Below, in pieces: positions 9,179 to 18,274 of a DNA stretch of 64,000 nucleotides (position 1 is the stretch's first letter; each line of letters begins with the position of its first letter). The DNA is from Zoogloea dura (GTDB taxonomy: Bacteria; Pseudomonadota; Gammaproteobacteria; Burkholderiales; Rhodocyclaceae). The translations under genes and the position numbers were made by a program. The notes under the pieces were generated by a model, which saw nothing but the letters and a program-made list of their open reading frames with translations, did no database searches and was not told the origin of the DNA. The stretch lies in NCBI RefSeq assembly GCF_012927165.1, contig NZ_JABBGA010000020.1, positions 1 to 64,000 on the forward strand. The letters run 5' to 3'.

Positions 9179-10441
9179 TCAGCCCTTGCGGGCGGGCGGG
9201 GTGTCGGGGGCGGTGTCGTTGCTGGCGGCCCTGGCCGGGCCGGAGGGTTTGCCGCCGGGCGCGTCCTTGCCTTTCTTGTCGGGCAGGGCCTTGGGGTTGA
9301 CGGTCTCGCCGTCGGCGAGCAGATCGGAGGGGCTGCTGACCAGCACCTCGCCGGCTTCCAGGCCGGCCAGCACCTCGATGTCGCGGCCGAGGTCGCGGCC
9401 CAGGGTGATCTTGCGGAAGCTGAGCGTGTTGTCCTTGCCCACCACCACCACCTGGTTGCCGTTCTGGCCGGTGACCAGCACATTGGTGGGCACCAGCAAG
9501 GCCTTGGCGCTGCTCGACAGCTTGAAGCTGACCTCGCCATAGGTGCCGGGCAGCAGCTTGCCGTCCGGGTTGGGCAGCTCCAGCTCGACCTGGCGGGTGC
9601 GGGTGACGGGGTCGAGGGCGCCGGCGGCGTGGGCCACCCGGGCGCTGAGCTTCTTGCCCGGGTTTTCGGGGATGCGCAGGCTCACCTCCTGGCCCTGGCT
9701 GATCTCGCTGGCATACACCTGGGGAATCCACAGGGTCAGGCGCAGGGGGTCGGTCTGGGCGAGGGCGAAGAGCTCCTTGCCGTTGGCGGCGATCAGGTCG
9801 CCCACCTCCACGCTGCGCCGGGTGATGACCCCGTCGAAGGGCGCGTGGATGCGTCGGAACTGCTTGAGCTGCTCGAGGCGGCGCACGTTGGCCTCCACGG
9901 CGGCCAGGTCGGCGCGGGCCTGAACGGCGGCGCTGCGCTTCTCATCCAGATCCTGGCGGGCCACGCTGTCGAGGCTGGCCAGGTGTTCCCAGCGCTTGAG
10001 GGTGGCGCGGCTCAGCTCGAGGCGGGCCCGCACCTGCTCGCGGGCGGCGCGGGCCTGTTCCAGCTCCTGGTCCTGCTCGGGGGCTTCGATGGTGGCGAGC
10101 AGCTCGCCCTTCTTCACGCGCTGGCCGATGGTCTTGTGCCAGGCCGCCAGGTAGCCGCCGCTGCGCGCCAGCAGGGTGATCTCGCTGCGGCCCTGCAGGG
10201 TGGCGGGCAGGGTGACGCTGCGCTGGCCGTCGCCGGGGCGGGCCACCACGGTGGATACATTGCGGGTCAGGCTGGCGGCGGTGCGCTGCTCGAGGGCGCG
10301 GGCCTCCTGGTGCTGCAGGGCGAGGCGCAGGCCGCCGCCGGCAAGCAGCAGGCCGATCAGGCTGAAGCCGGCGACGCGGGCATAGCGCAGGGTCCGGCCG
10401 CCGGTGTGGGCGGTGAGCGGTGGGGAGCAGTGGTCGGACAT
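9179..10441 (-). CDS. RND efflux periplasmic adaptor (MFP) subunit
   Basis: 420 residues. The N-terminus has one membrane helix (about 24-46, including LIGLLLAGGGLRLAL) that anchors it to the inner membrane. The family order follows: half lipoyl domain (ITLLARSGGYL), a coiled-coil hairpin of heptads (QELEQARAAREQ through the Arg/Glu-rich stretch near 170), the returning lipoyl half (IHAPFDGVITRR), a beta-barrel and a membrane-proximal domain. The C-terminal ~40 residues are Pro/Gly/Ala/Lys-rich and disordered. It links the inner-membrane permease just upstream (18 bp gap) to an outer-membrane channel. No channel gene accompanies this pair, so it must use a TolC-like protein encoded elsewhere, perhaps the one at 26.3-27.7 kb. 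Confidence 0.92.
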   Translation of the reverse strand: MSDHCSPPLTAHTGGRTLRYARVAGFSLIGLLLAGGGLRLALQHQEARALEQRTAASLTRNVSTVVARPGDGQRSVTLPATLQGRSEITLLARSGGYLAAWHKTIGQRVKKGELLATIEAPEQDQELEQARAAREQVRARLELSRATLKRWEHLASLDSVARQDLDEKRSAAVQARADLAAVEANVRRLEQLKQFRRIHAPFDGVITRRSVEVGDLIAANGKELFALAQTDPLRLTLWIPQVYASEISQGQEVSLRIPENPGKKLSARVAHAAGALDPVTRTRQVELELPNPDGKLLPGTYGEVSFKLSSSAKALLVPTNVLVTGQNGNQVVVVGKDNTLSFRKITLGRDLGRDIEVLAGLEAGEVLVSSPSDLLADGETVNPKALPDKKGKDAPGGKPSGPARAASNDTAPDTPPARKG

Positions 10442-10459
10442 GATGGTGTTCCGTGTGGG

Positions 10460-13400
10460 TCAGGCGAGGGCCGCTTGGTGGCGGAGCCCGCGGTGCGCCA
10501 GCCGCAGGTGTACCGCGGCGAAGACGAGGGGGACGAAGAGCAGGGTGGAGGCGGTGGCGAAGGCCAGGCCGCCGATCACGGCGCGGCCCAGGGGGGCGTT
10601 CTGCTCGGCGCCCTCGCCCACGCCCAGGGCCATCGGCAGCATGCCGGCGATCATCGCGAAGGCAGTCATCAGTACCGGCCGCAGGCGGGTGGAGGCGGCT
10701 TCCAGCGCGGCGCTGACGGGGGGCACACCGTCGGCCAGCCGGCCACGGGCGAAGGACACCAGCAAGATCGAGTTGGCGGTGGCCACCCCCATGGTCATGA
10801 TGGTGCCGGTGAGGGCCGGCACGCTGAGGGGGGTGCCGCTGAGGAAGAGCAGCCAGGCGATGCCGGCCAGGGCGGCGGGCAGGGCGCTGATGATGATCAG
10901 CGGGTCGAGCCAGGACTGGAAGTTGATCACCAGCAGCAGGTACACCAGCAGGATGGCCACCGCCAGGCCGAGGGCCAGGCCGGCGAAGGCGCTGTGCAGG
11001 GTCTCCACCTGGCCGCGCAGCACCAGGTCCACGCCACGGGGCAGCTTCGGGCGGATCCCGTCGAGCAGCGCGTCGATGTCGCGGCTGACGCTGCCGAGAT
11101 CGCGGCCTTCCACGTTGGCATAGACGTTGAAGATGAGGTTGGTGTTGTAGCTGGTGACCATGGGCGCCATGGCCTGGCGCGACAGGGACACCACGTTGCC
11201 GAGGAGCTGCGGGCCGTCCTCGTTGGCGCCCACCGGAGTGCGCAGCAGGGCGTCCAGGTCTTCAAGGGCTGTCTCCGGGCTGCGCACGCCGATGGTGTAG
11301 GTGTTGCCATTGGCGGGGTTGAGCCAGTAGGCCGGCGAGGCCTGCATGCTGCCGGACAGGGAGATCATCACGTTCTGGGCCACGTCCCTGGCGGCCAGGC
11401 CGAGCTGCTGCAGGCGCACCCGGTCCATGTCGAGGGCCAGGGCCGGCTTGCTCCAGCGTTGATACACATGGGCATCGACCACGCCGGGGATGGCCCGCAA
11501 TTTGTTGTTGAGCTCCACCGCCAGCGGGATCACCTCGCTGGCCTTGCCGCCGATGAACTGGATGTCGATGGGCGCCGGGGTGCCGAAGTTGAGGGTCTGG
11601 CTGACCTGGTCGGCGGGCTGGAAGAAAAACTCCACGCCCGGGAAGCGCTCCGGCAGCAGCGCCCGCAGCCGGGTGATGTAGGTGCTGCTGGAGGCGTGGC
11701 CGGGCTTCAGGGAGACCATGATCTCGGTGTCGGCGGTCTCGGTGGTGCCGGAGTTGCCGAACAAGGTGTTGCGGGTGGAGTAGGGGCCGCCGACGATGTC
11801 CAGGATGTCGCCCAGCTCGGCCGCCGGGATGGTTTCGCGGATGGCCGCTTCGACCCGGTCGGCGAGCTTGGGCATCTCCTCCAGGCGGGTGCCGGAGGGG
11901 GCGCGCAGGTGCAGGCGGATCTGCCCGGCGTCCACCGCCGGAAAGAGGTCCTGCCCAAGCAGCGGCACCAGGCCCAGGGACAGCAGGCCGAGGCCCAGGA
12001 AGGCCGCGCCGAAGCGCCGGCGTTGGCGCAGCAGGGCGGCCAGCAGCACGGTGTAGTGTTCCCGCAGCCGCTGGAAGCCGGCCTCGAAGCCGAGATGCAG
12101 CCGGTGGAAGGCGGCGGCCAGGCCTGCTGCCGGCGCCGGCCGGTGAGCGCCGTGCTGCGAGGCCAGCATGTACATCACCAGGGTCGGCACCAGGGTGCGC
12201 GACAGCAGGTAGGAGGCCAGCATGGCGAACACCACCGCCTCGGCCAGCGGCACGAACAGCGAGCGCGCCACCCCGCTGAGGAAGAACATCGGCACGAAGA
12301 CGATGCAGATGCACAGGGTGGACACGAAGGCCGGCACGGCGATCTCCTGCGCCCCGTCGAGGATGGCCTGGTGGGGATTCTTGCCGAGGGCCATCTGGCG
12401 TTCGATGTTCTCGATCTCGACGGTGGCGTCGTCCACCAGGATGCCCACCGCCAGGGCCAGGCCGCCGAGGGTCATCAGGTTGAGGGTCTCGCCGAGCAGG
12501 TAGAGGGCGATCAGCGAGCAGCAGATCGACAGCGGGATGGACACCGCGATGATGCAGGTGGACCGCCAGTTGCCCAGGAACAGCAGGATCATCGCGGCGG
12601 TCAGCGAGGCGGCGATGAGGGCCTCGTGGAGCACGTTGCCGATGGCCGCGCGGACGAATAGCGACTGGTCGAACATCAGCTTGACGGTCATGTCCTCGGG
12701 CAGCCTGTCCATGATGCGTGGCAGCTCGCTGCGCACCTGGTCCACCACCTCCAGGGTGGACACGCCGCCCACCTTGAACACCGAGGTCAGGATGCCGCGC
12801 TCGCCGTTCTGCCGCACGATGGTCGTGAGCGGCCCGGCGCCGTCGCGCACGCTGGCCACGTCGCGCACGTGGACGGTCTTGCCATTGACGGTCCTGATCG
12901 GGATGTCGCCGATCTTGGCAATCGTGGCCACCGAGCCGTTGAGGGCCACGTCGTATTCCTGGCTGCCGATCTTGATGATGCCGGTGGGTAGGGTCAGGGT
13001 CTGGTTGCCGATGGCGTTGGTCACGTCGGCGGGGGTGATGCCGCGGGCGAGCAGGGCGGCGGTGTCGATGTCCACCGAGATCTGCCGGTTGCGGGCGCCG
13101 AAGGGCGCGGTGAGCTCCACGCCCTTCTTCATGCGCAGGGTGTTGCGCACCACGTCGTTGGTCAGCTCGCCCACCTCGGTCTCCGGCACGGTGGCGCTGG
13201 ACACGCCGACCTGCAGCAGCGGCAGGTCGGTGGCCGAGTACTGCACCACCTGCGGCGGGGCAATGCCGGCCGGCATCGAGCGATAGGCAGCGTTGGCGCC
13301 GGACTGCACCTGGGCCAGGGCGGTGCCGACGTCGGTGCCGGGCTGGAAGAAGACCTTCACCACCGCGCCGCCCGCCACCGAGATGGATTCGGTGTGCTCG

Positions 13401-13633
13401 ATGTTGTCCACCGACTGGGTCATCGAGCGCTCGGCGCTGCGGGTGATGCGGCTATACACCTCCGGGGCCGGCAGGCCGCTGTAGTTGTAGAGCATGGCCA
13501 CCACCGGGATGTCGATGGACGGGAAGATGTCCACGGACATCTTCCGCAGCACATAGGGCATGGACAGCAGGATGAGCAGCGCCATCACCACGAAGGTGTA
13601 GGGGCGGCGCAGGGCGATATTGACGATCCACAT
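10460..13633 (-). CDS. RND-family efflux permease
   Basis: 1057 residues from the ATG at 13633, beginning MWIVNIALRRPYTF, the typical first-helix start of this branch. An in-frame GTG at 13708 would add 25 Pro/Gly-rich residues that do not look native. The protein has the duplicated RND plan: helix 1, a large periplasmic porter domain, helices 2-6 with GGLALAVGILVDDATVEIEN in helix 4 carrying the proton-relay Asp pair, then a second half starting near LRQRRRFGAAF. It is a proton-driven inner-membrane pump, and the substrate cannot be read from sequence. Gene order is permease, adaptor, small exported protein. Confidence 0.93.
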   Translation of the reverse strand: MWIVNIALRRPYTFVVMALLILLSMPYVLRKMSVDIFPSIDIPVVAMLYNYSGLPAPEVYSRITRSAERSMTQSVDNIEHTESISVAGGAVVKVFFQPGTDVGTALAQVQSGANAAYRSMPAGIAPPQVVQYSATDLPLLQVGVSSATVPETEVGELTNDVVRNTLRMKKGVELTAPFGARNRQISVDIDTAALLARGITPADVTNAIGNQTLTLPTGIIKIGSQEYDVALNGSVATIAKIGDIPIRTVNGKTVHVRDVASVRDGAGPLTTIVRQNGERGILTSVFKVGGVSTLEVVDQVRSELPRIMDRLPEDMTVKLMFDQSLFVRAAIGNVLHEALIAASLTAAMILLFLGNWRSTCIIAVSIPLSICCSLIALYLLGETLNLMTLGGLALAVGILVDDATVEIENIERQMALGKNPHQAILDGAQEIAVPAFVSTLCICIVFVPMFFLSGVARSLFVPLAEAVVFAMLASYLLSRTLVPTLVMYMLASQHGAHRPAPAAGLAAAFHRLHLGFEAGFQRLREHYTVLLAALLRQRRRFGAAFLGLGLLSLGLVPLLGQDLFPAVDAGQIRLHLRAPSGTRLEEMPKLADRVEAAIRETIPAAELGDILDIVGGPYSTRNTLFGNSGTTETADTEIMVSLKPGHASSSTYITRLRALLPERFPGVEFFFQPADQVSQTLNFGTPAPIDIQFIGGKASEVIPLAVELNNKLRAIPGVVDAHVYQRWSKPALALDMDRVRLQQLGLAARDVAQNVMISLSGSMQASPAYWLNPANGNTYTIGVRSPETALEDLDALLRTPVGANEDGPQLLGNVVSLSRQAMAPMVTSYNTNLIFNVYANVEGRDLGSVSRDIDALLDGIRPKLPRGVDLVLRGQVETLHSAFAGLALGLAVAILLVYLLLVINFQSWLDPLIIISALPAALAGIAWLLFLSGTPLSVPALTGTIMTMGVATANSILLVSFARGRLADGVPPVSAALEAASTRLRPVLMTAFAMIAGMLPMALGVGEGAEQNAPLGRAVIGGLAFATASTLLFVPLVFAAVHLRLAHRGLRHQAALA

Positions 13634-14608
13634 GGAGGCGGGGGCAGGCGCACCAGGGCGGCCCGCCGGGAGCAAGCAAACCCTTTCCCCGGGCAAATTC
13701 CGTTCCACGCGGGCCAGGCCTTGCCGGATGCGGCTTGGCGTCTGGCGGGCGGCGGGGCGGGTGTTGGCTGGGCAGCAGCTTTGCTGCGCTGCGGTTGAGT
13801 GCGCAGCAGTGGCGGTGGTGTCCGGGCCGTCAAACCCCGGTCGGAGGGGGGATTTGGGGTGGTACGGTCTGTGCGTCTACTCGTCTTTTTGAGAGGGGGT
13901 GCCTTTGTTGGTCGGCTTTCCGTTGTTTTGAGTTGGATTGGCCGGGATTTCGCCCCGGCGGGCGACCTCCTTTCTTGCTTCGCCAAGAAAGGAGGCAAAG
14001 AAGGCGACCCGCCTCCCCGGTCATTCGCTGCGCGAATGACTGCCCTGCGCTGCTCACGCCAGGCGGCCGGCGCGGAACTCGCCCTTCGGGCTCAAACAGC
14101 CGCGCCGGACTTCCCCGCCTGCCGTTCCGCTGCTCGGCGGGTCGGAACGGGCTTTCGCCAAGCACCGAGCCTCTACGGAAAATCCGGCGGATGCGAGGCG
14201 CTGGGGTTTTGCCTTTGCGTCGAACATCGTCCCCTGCTTCAGCAAACGCGCGGTGTTTGCGAAAAGCCCGTTCTGACCCGCCGAGCAGCGGAGTATCGGG
14301 CGGGGCTTTCCGGCGCGGCTGTCTGAGGAGGCGTAGCCGACGAGTTCCGCGCCGGCCGCCCGATGCGAGCAGCGCAGGGGAGTCGTTCGCTACGCGAACG
14401 ACCGGGGAAGCCGGGTCGCCTTTCTTTCCCCCTTTCTTTGGCGACGCAAAGAAAGGGGTCGCCCGCCGGGGCGAATTCCCGGCCAATTCAACGCTAAACA
14501 AAGGAAAACCGCCCAGTAAAGGCCCCCGCTCGAGCAGCTGAAGTCGTGCCTGCGCGGGCCCAGCAAGGCTTCCACTCCTCCTTACCTTTGCCCGAGAGAC
14601 CCTTCCGC
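13634..14608. other. Non-coding interval between divergent RND and arylsulfatase genes
   Basis: This contains the start regions of two divergent transcription units and the inverted-repeat element copy B (13901-14523). The stretches 13634-13900 and 14524-14608 hold no gene I can support. A GAGAGAC purine run about 10 bp before 14609 is the likely ribosome-binding site of the arylsulfatase gene. Confidence 0.6.
13901..14523. repeat. Long inverted-repeat element, copy B (arms as copy A, loop inverted)
   Basis: Edges GCCTTTGTTGGTCGGCTTTCC and GGAAAACCGCCCAGTAAAGGC are imperfect mirror images. The arms match copy A in the same left-right order: TTGCTTCGCCAAGAAAG-type left arm, CTTTGGCGACGCAAAG-type right arm. 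The central loop (about 14151-14270) is in the opposite orientation. It starts with CACCGAGCCTCTACGG next to the left arm, whereas in copy A that end abuts the right arm. The copy is 623 bp and lacks the GC-rich insertion seen in copy A. No protein is encoded by the element itself. Confidence 0.85.
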
Positions 14609-16960
14609 ATGAGATCCAAGACCCTCCCCCTGGCCATCGCCCTGGCCCTGGCCTCCATCGCCGCCCAGGCCCAGCAGGCGGCCCAGGTCCTGCCGCGTCC
14701 GCCCGAGCCCTTTGCCGGCCGGATCGCGCCGGACAAGGCTCAATCCACCCCCGCCTGGCCGAAGCAGGTGAAGGCCGCCGAGGGCGCGCCCAACGTGGTG
14801 GTGGTGCTCCTCGACGACGTGGGCTTCGCCCAGTCGTCCACCTTCGGCGGGGTGGCCGAGACGCCGGCGCTGGAGGCGCTGGCGCAGAACGGCCTGTCCT
14901 ACAACCAGTTCCACGTGGCGGCCCTGTGCTCGCCGACCCGCGCCGCCATCCTCACCGGCCGCAACCACCACGAGGCCGGCTTCGGCAACGTGGCCGGCGC
15001 CTCGGCGGGCTTTCCCGGCTACAACTCGGTGTGGGCCAAGGACACCGTGTCGCTGGCCGAGGTGCTGCGCCAGAACGGCTACAGCACCGCAGCCTTCGGC
15101 AAGTGGCACAACACGCCGGAGTGGGAGATCACCCCGGTGGGGCCCTTCGACCACTGGCCCACCAGCCTGGGCTTCGAGTTCTTCTACGGCTTCCACGGCG
15201 GCGCCGACAACCAGTGGGAGCCGCGCCTGTTCCGCAACACCACGGCCATCGAACCGAAGGCGACGCCGCAGCAGGGCTACCACCTGACCGCCGACATGAC
15301 CGACGAGGCCACCCGCTGGTTGCGCAACGTGGATGCGGTGTACCCGGACAAGCCCTTCTTCGTGTGGTTCGCCCCCGGCGGCACCCACTGGCCGCACCAT
15401 GTGCCGAAGGACTGGATCGACCGCTACAAGGGGCGCTTCGACAAGGGCTGGGATGCCCTGCGGGAGGAGATCTTCGCGCGCCAGAAGGCCAAGGGCGTGG
15501 TCCCCGCCAATGCGGTGCTGACGCCGCGCCCGCCCGAGCTGCCGGCCTGGGACTCGCTGCCCGCCGAACAGCGCCGCCTGCTGGCCCGCGAGGCCGAGGT
15601 GACGGCCGCCTACCTGGCCTACACCGACTATCAGGTGGGCCGCCTGCTGGCCGAGATCCGGGCCCAGGGCAAGGGCGACAACACGATCGTCTTCTACATC
15701 GTCGGCGACAACGGTGCCGAGGCCAACACCGCCCTGCTGGGCCGCGACCTGGTGAGCCCGGATGGCACCCCGGCTACCGTCGCGGAGCGGGTCAGGCGCA
15801 TCGAGGAGCTGGGCGGCCCGGCCTTCGACAACCAGGTGGGCTCCGCCTGGGCATGGGCCGACAACACGCCCTTCCAGTACGGCAAGGGCATCCCCGCCTA
15901 CCTGGGCGGCACCCGCAACCCGCTGGTGGTGTCGTGGCCCAAGGGCATCAAGGACAGGGGTACGGTGCGCAGCCAGTTCAGCCACGCCACCGACATCGCG
16001 CCGACCATCTACGAGCTGGCGGGCATCCGCTTCCCGCAGAAGGTGGAGGGCGTCGATCAGGTGCCCCTGTCGGGCAAGAGCCTGGGCTACAGCTTCGATG
16101 AGCCGCGCGCCACTTCCCGCCGCAGCCTGCAGTACTTCGAGATCCGCGGCACCCGCGGCATCTACAAGGATGGTTGGTGGGCCGGCTCGCGGCTGGTGAC
16201 CCAGGGCGCCAACTCGGCCCTCAACCAGGCTCCCTTCGGCACCCGCAAATGGGAGCTGTACAACCTGGACGAGGACTTCACCCAGTCCCGCAACCTGGCC
16301 GAGCAGAACCCCGGAAAGCTGGCCGAGCTGGTGGCCGCCTTCGACAAGGAGGCGTGGGCCAATGACGTTTATCCGCTGGCGCCGGACGCGGGCGTCGGCC
16401 GCCCCAGCCTTACGGCCGGCCGCAAGCTGTTCACTTACCGCGCCGGGGTGGGGCGCATCCCCAGCCGCAACGGCCCTGACGTGACCCGCCGGGCCCACAG
16501 CATCCGCGCCGGGCTGGACCTGTCGGGCCAGGGCGGGGACGGTGTGATCATCGCCGATGGGGGCCGCTGGGGCGGCTTCAGCCTGTTCGTGAAGGACGGC
16601 CGCCTGAGCTACGAGGCCAACGCCCACGGGCATCGCAGTGGCTACATCGTCGCTTCGGAACGCCTGCCGCGGGGCAAGGTGCAGGTGGAGTTCCGCTTCG
16701 AGCCGGATGGCCCTGTATCCTCCGCATCCGCCGCGCCCGCCGCGGCCGGCCCCGGTCAGCCGCAGCCCGCGGTGCCGGGCACCGGCCGCCTGTACGTGAA
16801 TGGCAAGCAGGTGGGCGAAGGCCGCATCAGCAAGATCGCCTATGGCAGCTACGACACCCTGGACATCGGCGCCGACCTGGGCACCCCGGTCAGCGGCGAA
16901 TACAAGGTGCCTTTCAGCTTCAGCGGCAGCCTGGATACGGTGCAGGTGGAGCTGCTCTAG
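14609..16960 (+). CDS. Exported arylsulfatase (type I, formylglycine-dependent)
   Basis: 783 residues from the ATG at 14609. An in-frame start at 14546 would place 21 extra residues before the signal peptide MRSKTLPLAIALALASIAAQA. The sulfatase signature CSPTRAAILTGR lies at 107-118, and Cys107 is the residue converted to formylglycine. The metal-binding LLDDVGF lies just before it, with FGKWHN further on. The C-terminal ~150 residues look like a beta-rich domain. It is a periplasmic hydrolase of sulfate esters. Cys-type sulfatases need a formylglycine-generating enzyme or anSME-type maturase, which is not in this window. It is followed by a hairpin and then the SMP-30 gene. Confidence 0.92.
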   Translation: MRSKTLPLAIALALASIAAQAQQAAQVLPRPPEPFAGRIAPDKAQSTPAWPKQVKAAEGAPNVVVVLLDDVGFAQSSTFGGVAETPALEALAQNGLSYNQFHVAALCSPTRAAILTGRNHHEAGFGNVAGASAGFPGYNSVWAKDTVSLAEVLRQNGYSTAAFGKWHNTPEWEITPVGPFDHWPTSLGFEFFYGFHGGADNQWEPRLFRNTTAIEPKATPQQGYHLTADMTDEATRWLRNVDAVYPDKPFFVWFAPGGTHWPHHVPKDWIDRYKGRFDKGWDALREEIFARQKAKGVVPANAVLTPRPPELPAWDSLPAEQRRLLAREAEVTAAYLAYTDYQVGRLLAEIRAQGKGDNTIVFYIVGDNGAEANTALLGRDLVSPDGTPATVAERVRRIEELGGPAFDNQVGSAWAWADNTPFQYGKGIPAYLGGTRNPLVVSWPKGIKDRGTVRSQFSHATDIAPTIYELAGIRFPQKVEGVDQVPLSGKSLGYSFDEPRATSRRSLQYFEIRGTRGIYKDGWWAGSRLVTQGANSALNQAPFGTRKWELYNLDEDFTQSRNLAEQNPGKLAELVAAFDKEAWANDVYPLAPDAGVGRPSLTAGRKLFTYRAGVGRIPSRNGPDVTRRAHSIRAGLDLSGQGGDGVIIADGGRWGGFSLFVKDGRLSYEANAHGHRSGYIVASERLPRGKVQVEFRFEPDGPVSSASAAPAAAGPGQPQPAVPGTGRLYVNGKQVGEGRISKIAYGSYDTLDIGADLGTPVSGEYKVPFSFSGSLDTVQVELL

Positions 16961-16972
16961 GGCGCTGCGCGA

Positions 16973-17000
16973 CGCTGCTGCTCCTCAGGCAGCAGCAGCG
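16973..17000 (+). terminator. Hairpin after arylsulfatase
   Basis: Perfect 10-bp arms CGCTGCTGCT and AGCAGCAGCG around an 8-base loop, 13 bp after the stop codon. There is no clear T-run, so this may be a weak or Rho-assisted terminator. Confidence 0.45.
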
Positions 17001-17249
17001 TTGCGATCGCAACAGCTTGCGGGCTGGGCAACAGCCCGCAGCGCCGTTCGACCCCGCCATCGCAAGGGGTATTCAGCGTCCCGCCCGGCGGCATTTCTCC
17101 CGATAAATCAAATGAATGAAGCAGGGGGACGGAATGAGACCAGCCTCCGCGCGGCAACTGGCACGTTGAGTGCACTGGGTCTGGCCATGGGCCGCTGCTG
17201 CCGCCCGCCTTCCACCCCTTGCCACTGACCCGTGCCATCGACCATAGCC

Positions 17250-18230
17250 ATGAAACTCAAAGCTCCCACCCAAGCCCTGCGTACTTCGATCGCCTCGCTC
17301 GCCGTGCTGGCCGCAGCGGGTTCCGCCCTGGCCCAGGAGATCACCCCGGCGATTGCCGGCGTGGTCAATGCTGGTACGAAGATCGAGCTGATCAAGGACG
17401 GCTTCAAGGGCACCGAAGGCCCGATCGCCGCGCCCGACGGTGGTCTGCTGTTCACCGAGAACCAGAACGACAAGATCATCCGCGTCGCGCCGGATGGTTC
17501 GACCTCGGTCTATCTGTCCGGCGCCAACGGCTCCAATGCCCTGGCCTTTGCGCCCAACGGTGACCTGGTGACCGTGCAGACCCTCGACCCGAAGGTCGGG
17601 GTGATCCAGCCCCAGGGTAATGCCCGCAGCCTGGTCGGCAAGGTGGACGGCGGCCTCAACCTGGGCCGCCCGAATGACCTGGTGGTGGACCGCAAGGGCT
17701 TTGTGTATTTCACCGATTCCGGCGTGAATGCCAACGCCAACCCCAAGCCTGATCTGAGCAAGACGGCCAAGCCGGCGGTGTATCGCATCTCGCCGGAATA
17801 CCTGCTTGAGCGCATCGCCAACGACATCACGCGGCCCAATGGCATCCAGCTGAGCCCGGACGAGAAGACCCTCTACGTGGCCAACACCGCTGGCGAGCAT
17901 GTGCTTGCCTTCGACATCGCCGCCAACGGCAAGGTCGGCCCGAAGCGAGAGTTCGCCAAGCTGGAAGGCTTCCGTCAGACCGAGAACGGCCCGACCAGCG
18001 GCGCCGACGGTCTGGCGGTGGATGCGGAGGGGCGCCTCTACGTGGCCTCCAATGCCGGGGTGCAGGTTTTCAACAGCAAGGGCGAGGCGCTGGGAACCAT
18101 CGCCCTGCCCAAGCGTCCCCAGAACCTGGCCTTCGCTGGGCCGGACAAGAAGCAGCTCTACGTGGTTGGCAGCGGTTCCGTGTGGCGTGTGCCGGTTCTT
18201 ACCGCCGGCTACACTGGCCGCGCCAAGTAA
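17250..18230 (+). CDS. Exported SMP-30/gluconolactonase-like beta-propeller protein
   Basis: 326 residues from the ATG at 17250. A GTG at 17232 is possible but puts residues before the signal peptide (MKLKAPTQALRT...GSALAQ). The mature part shows repeated propeller blades with the family motifs TEGPIAAPDGGLLFTEN, RPNDLVVDRKGFVYFTD, NGIQLSPDEKTLYVAN and GLAVDAEGRLYVA, where Glu, Asn and Asp residues bind the catalytic metal of lactonases. It is a predicted periplasmic lactone hydrolase, with unknown substrate. It precedes a dienelactone hydrolase (44 bp) and a cytochrome c', suggesting an operon handling lactones or related oxidation products. Confidence 0.88.
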   Translation: MKLKAPTQALRTSIASLAVLAAAGSALAQEITPAIAGVVNAGTKIELIKDGFKGTEGPIAAPDGGLLFTENQNDKIIRVAPDGSTSVYLSGANGSNALAFAPNGDLVTVQTLDPKVGVIQPQGNARSLVGKVDGGLNLGRPNDLVVDRKGFVYFTDSGVNANANPKPDLSKTAKPAVYRISPEYLLERIANDITRPNGIQLSPDEKTLYVANTAGEHVLAFDIAANGKVGPKREFAKLEGFRQTENGPTSGADGLAVDAEGRLYVASNAGVQVFNSKGEALGTIALPKRPQNLAFAGPDKKQLYVVGSGSVWRVPVLTAGYTGRAK

Positions 18231-18274
18231 GGCCCTCGCGCCATCCCGACACGACACCCCAGGAGACTCACATC

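Noticed and set aside
9074..12661. Very long plus-strand open frame (1195 codons) opposite the RND adaptor and permease
   Set aside because: It is the antisense shadow of two well-supported minus-strand RND genes. The translation is Gly/Ala/His/Gln-rich without any domain, as expected from GC-rich antisense frames.
13735..14541. Open frames through inverted-repeat element copy B (and similar ones in copies A and C)
   Set aside because: Frames across the element stay open in several directions because of GC-rich palindromes. The same peptide fragments (such as FASPKKGGKKGDPASP) occur in all copies and on both strands, which fits repeat DNA rather than genes.
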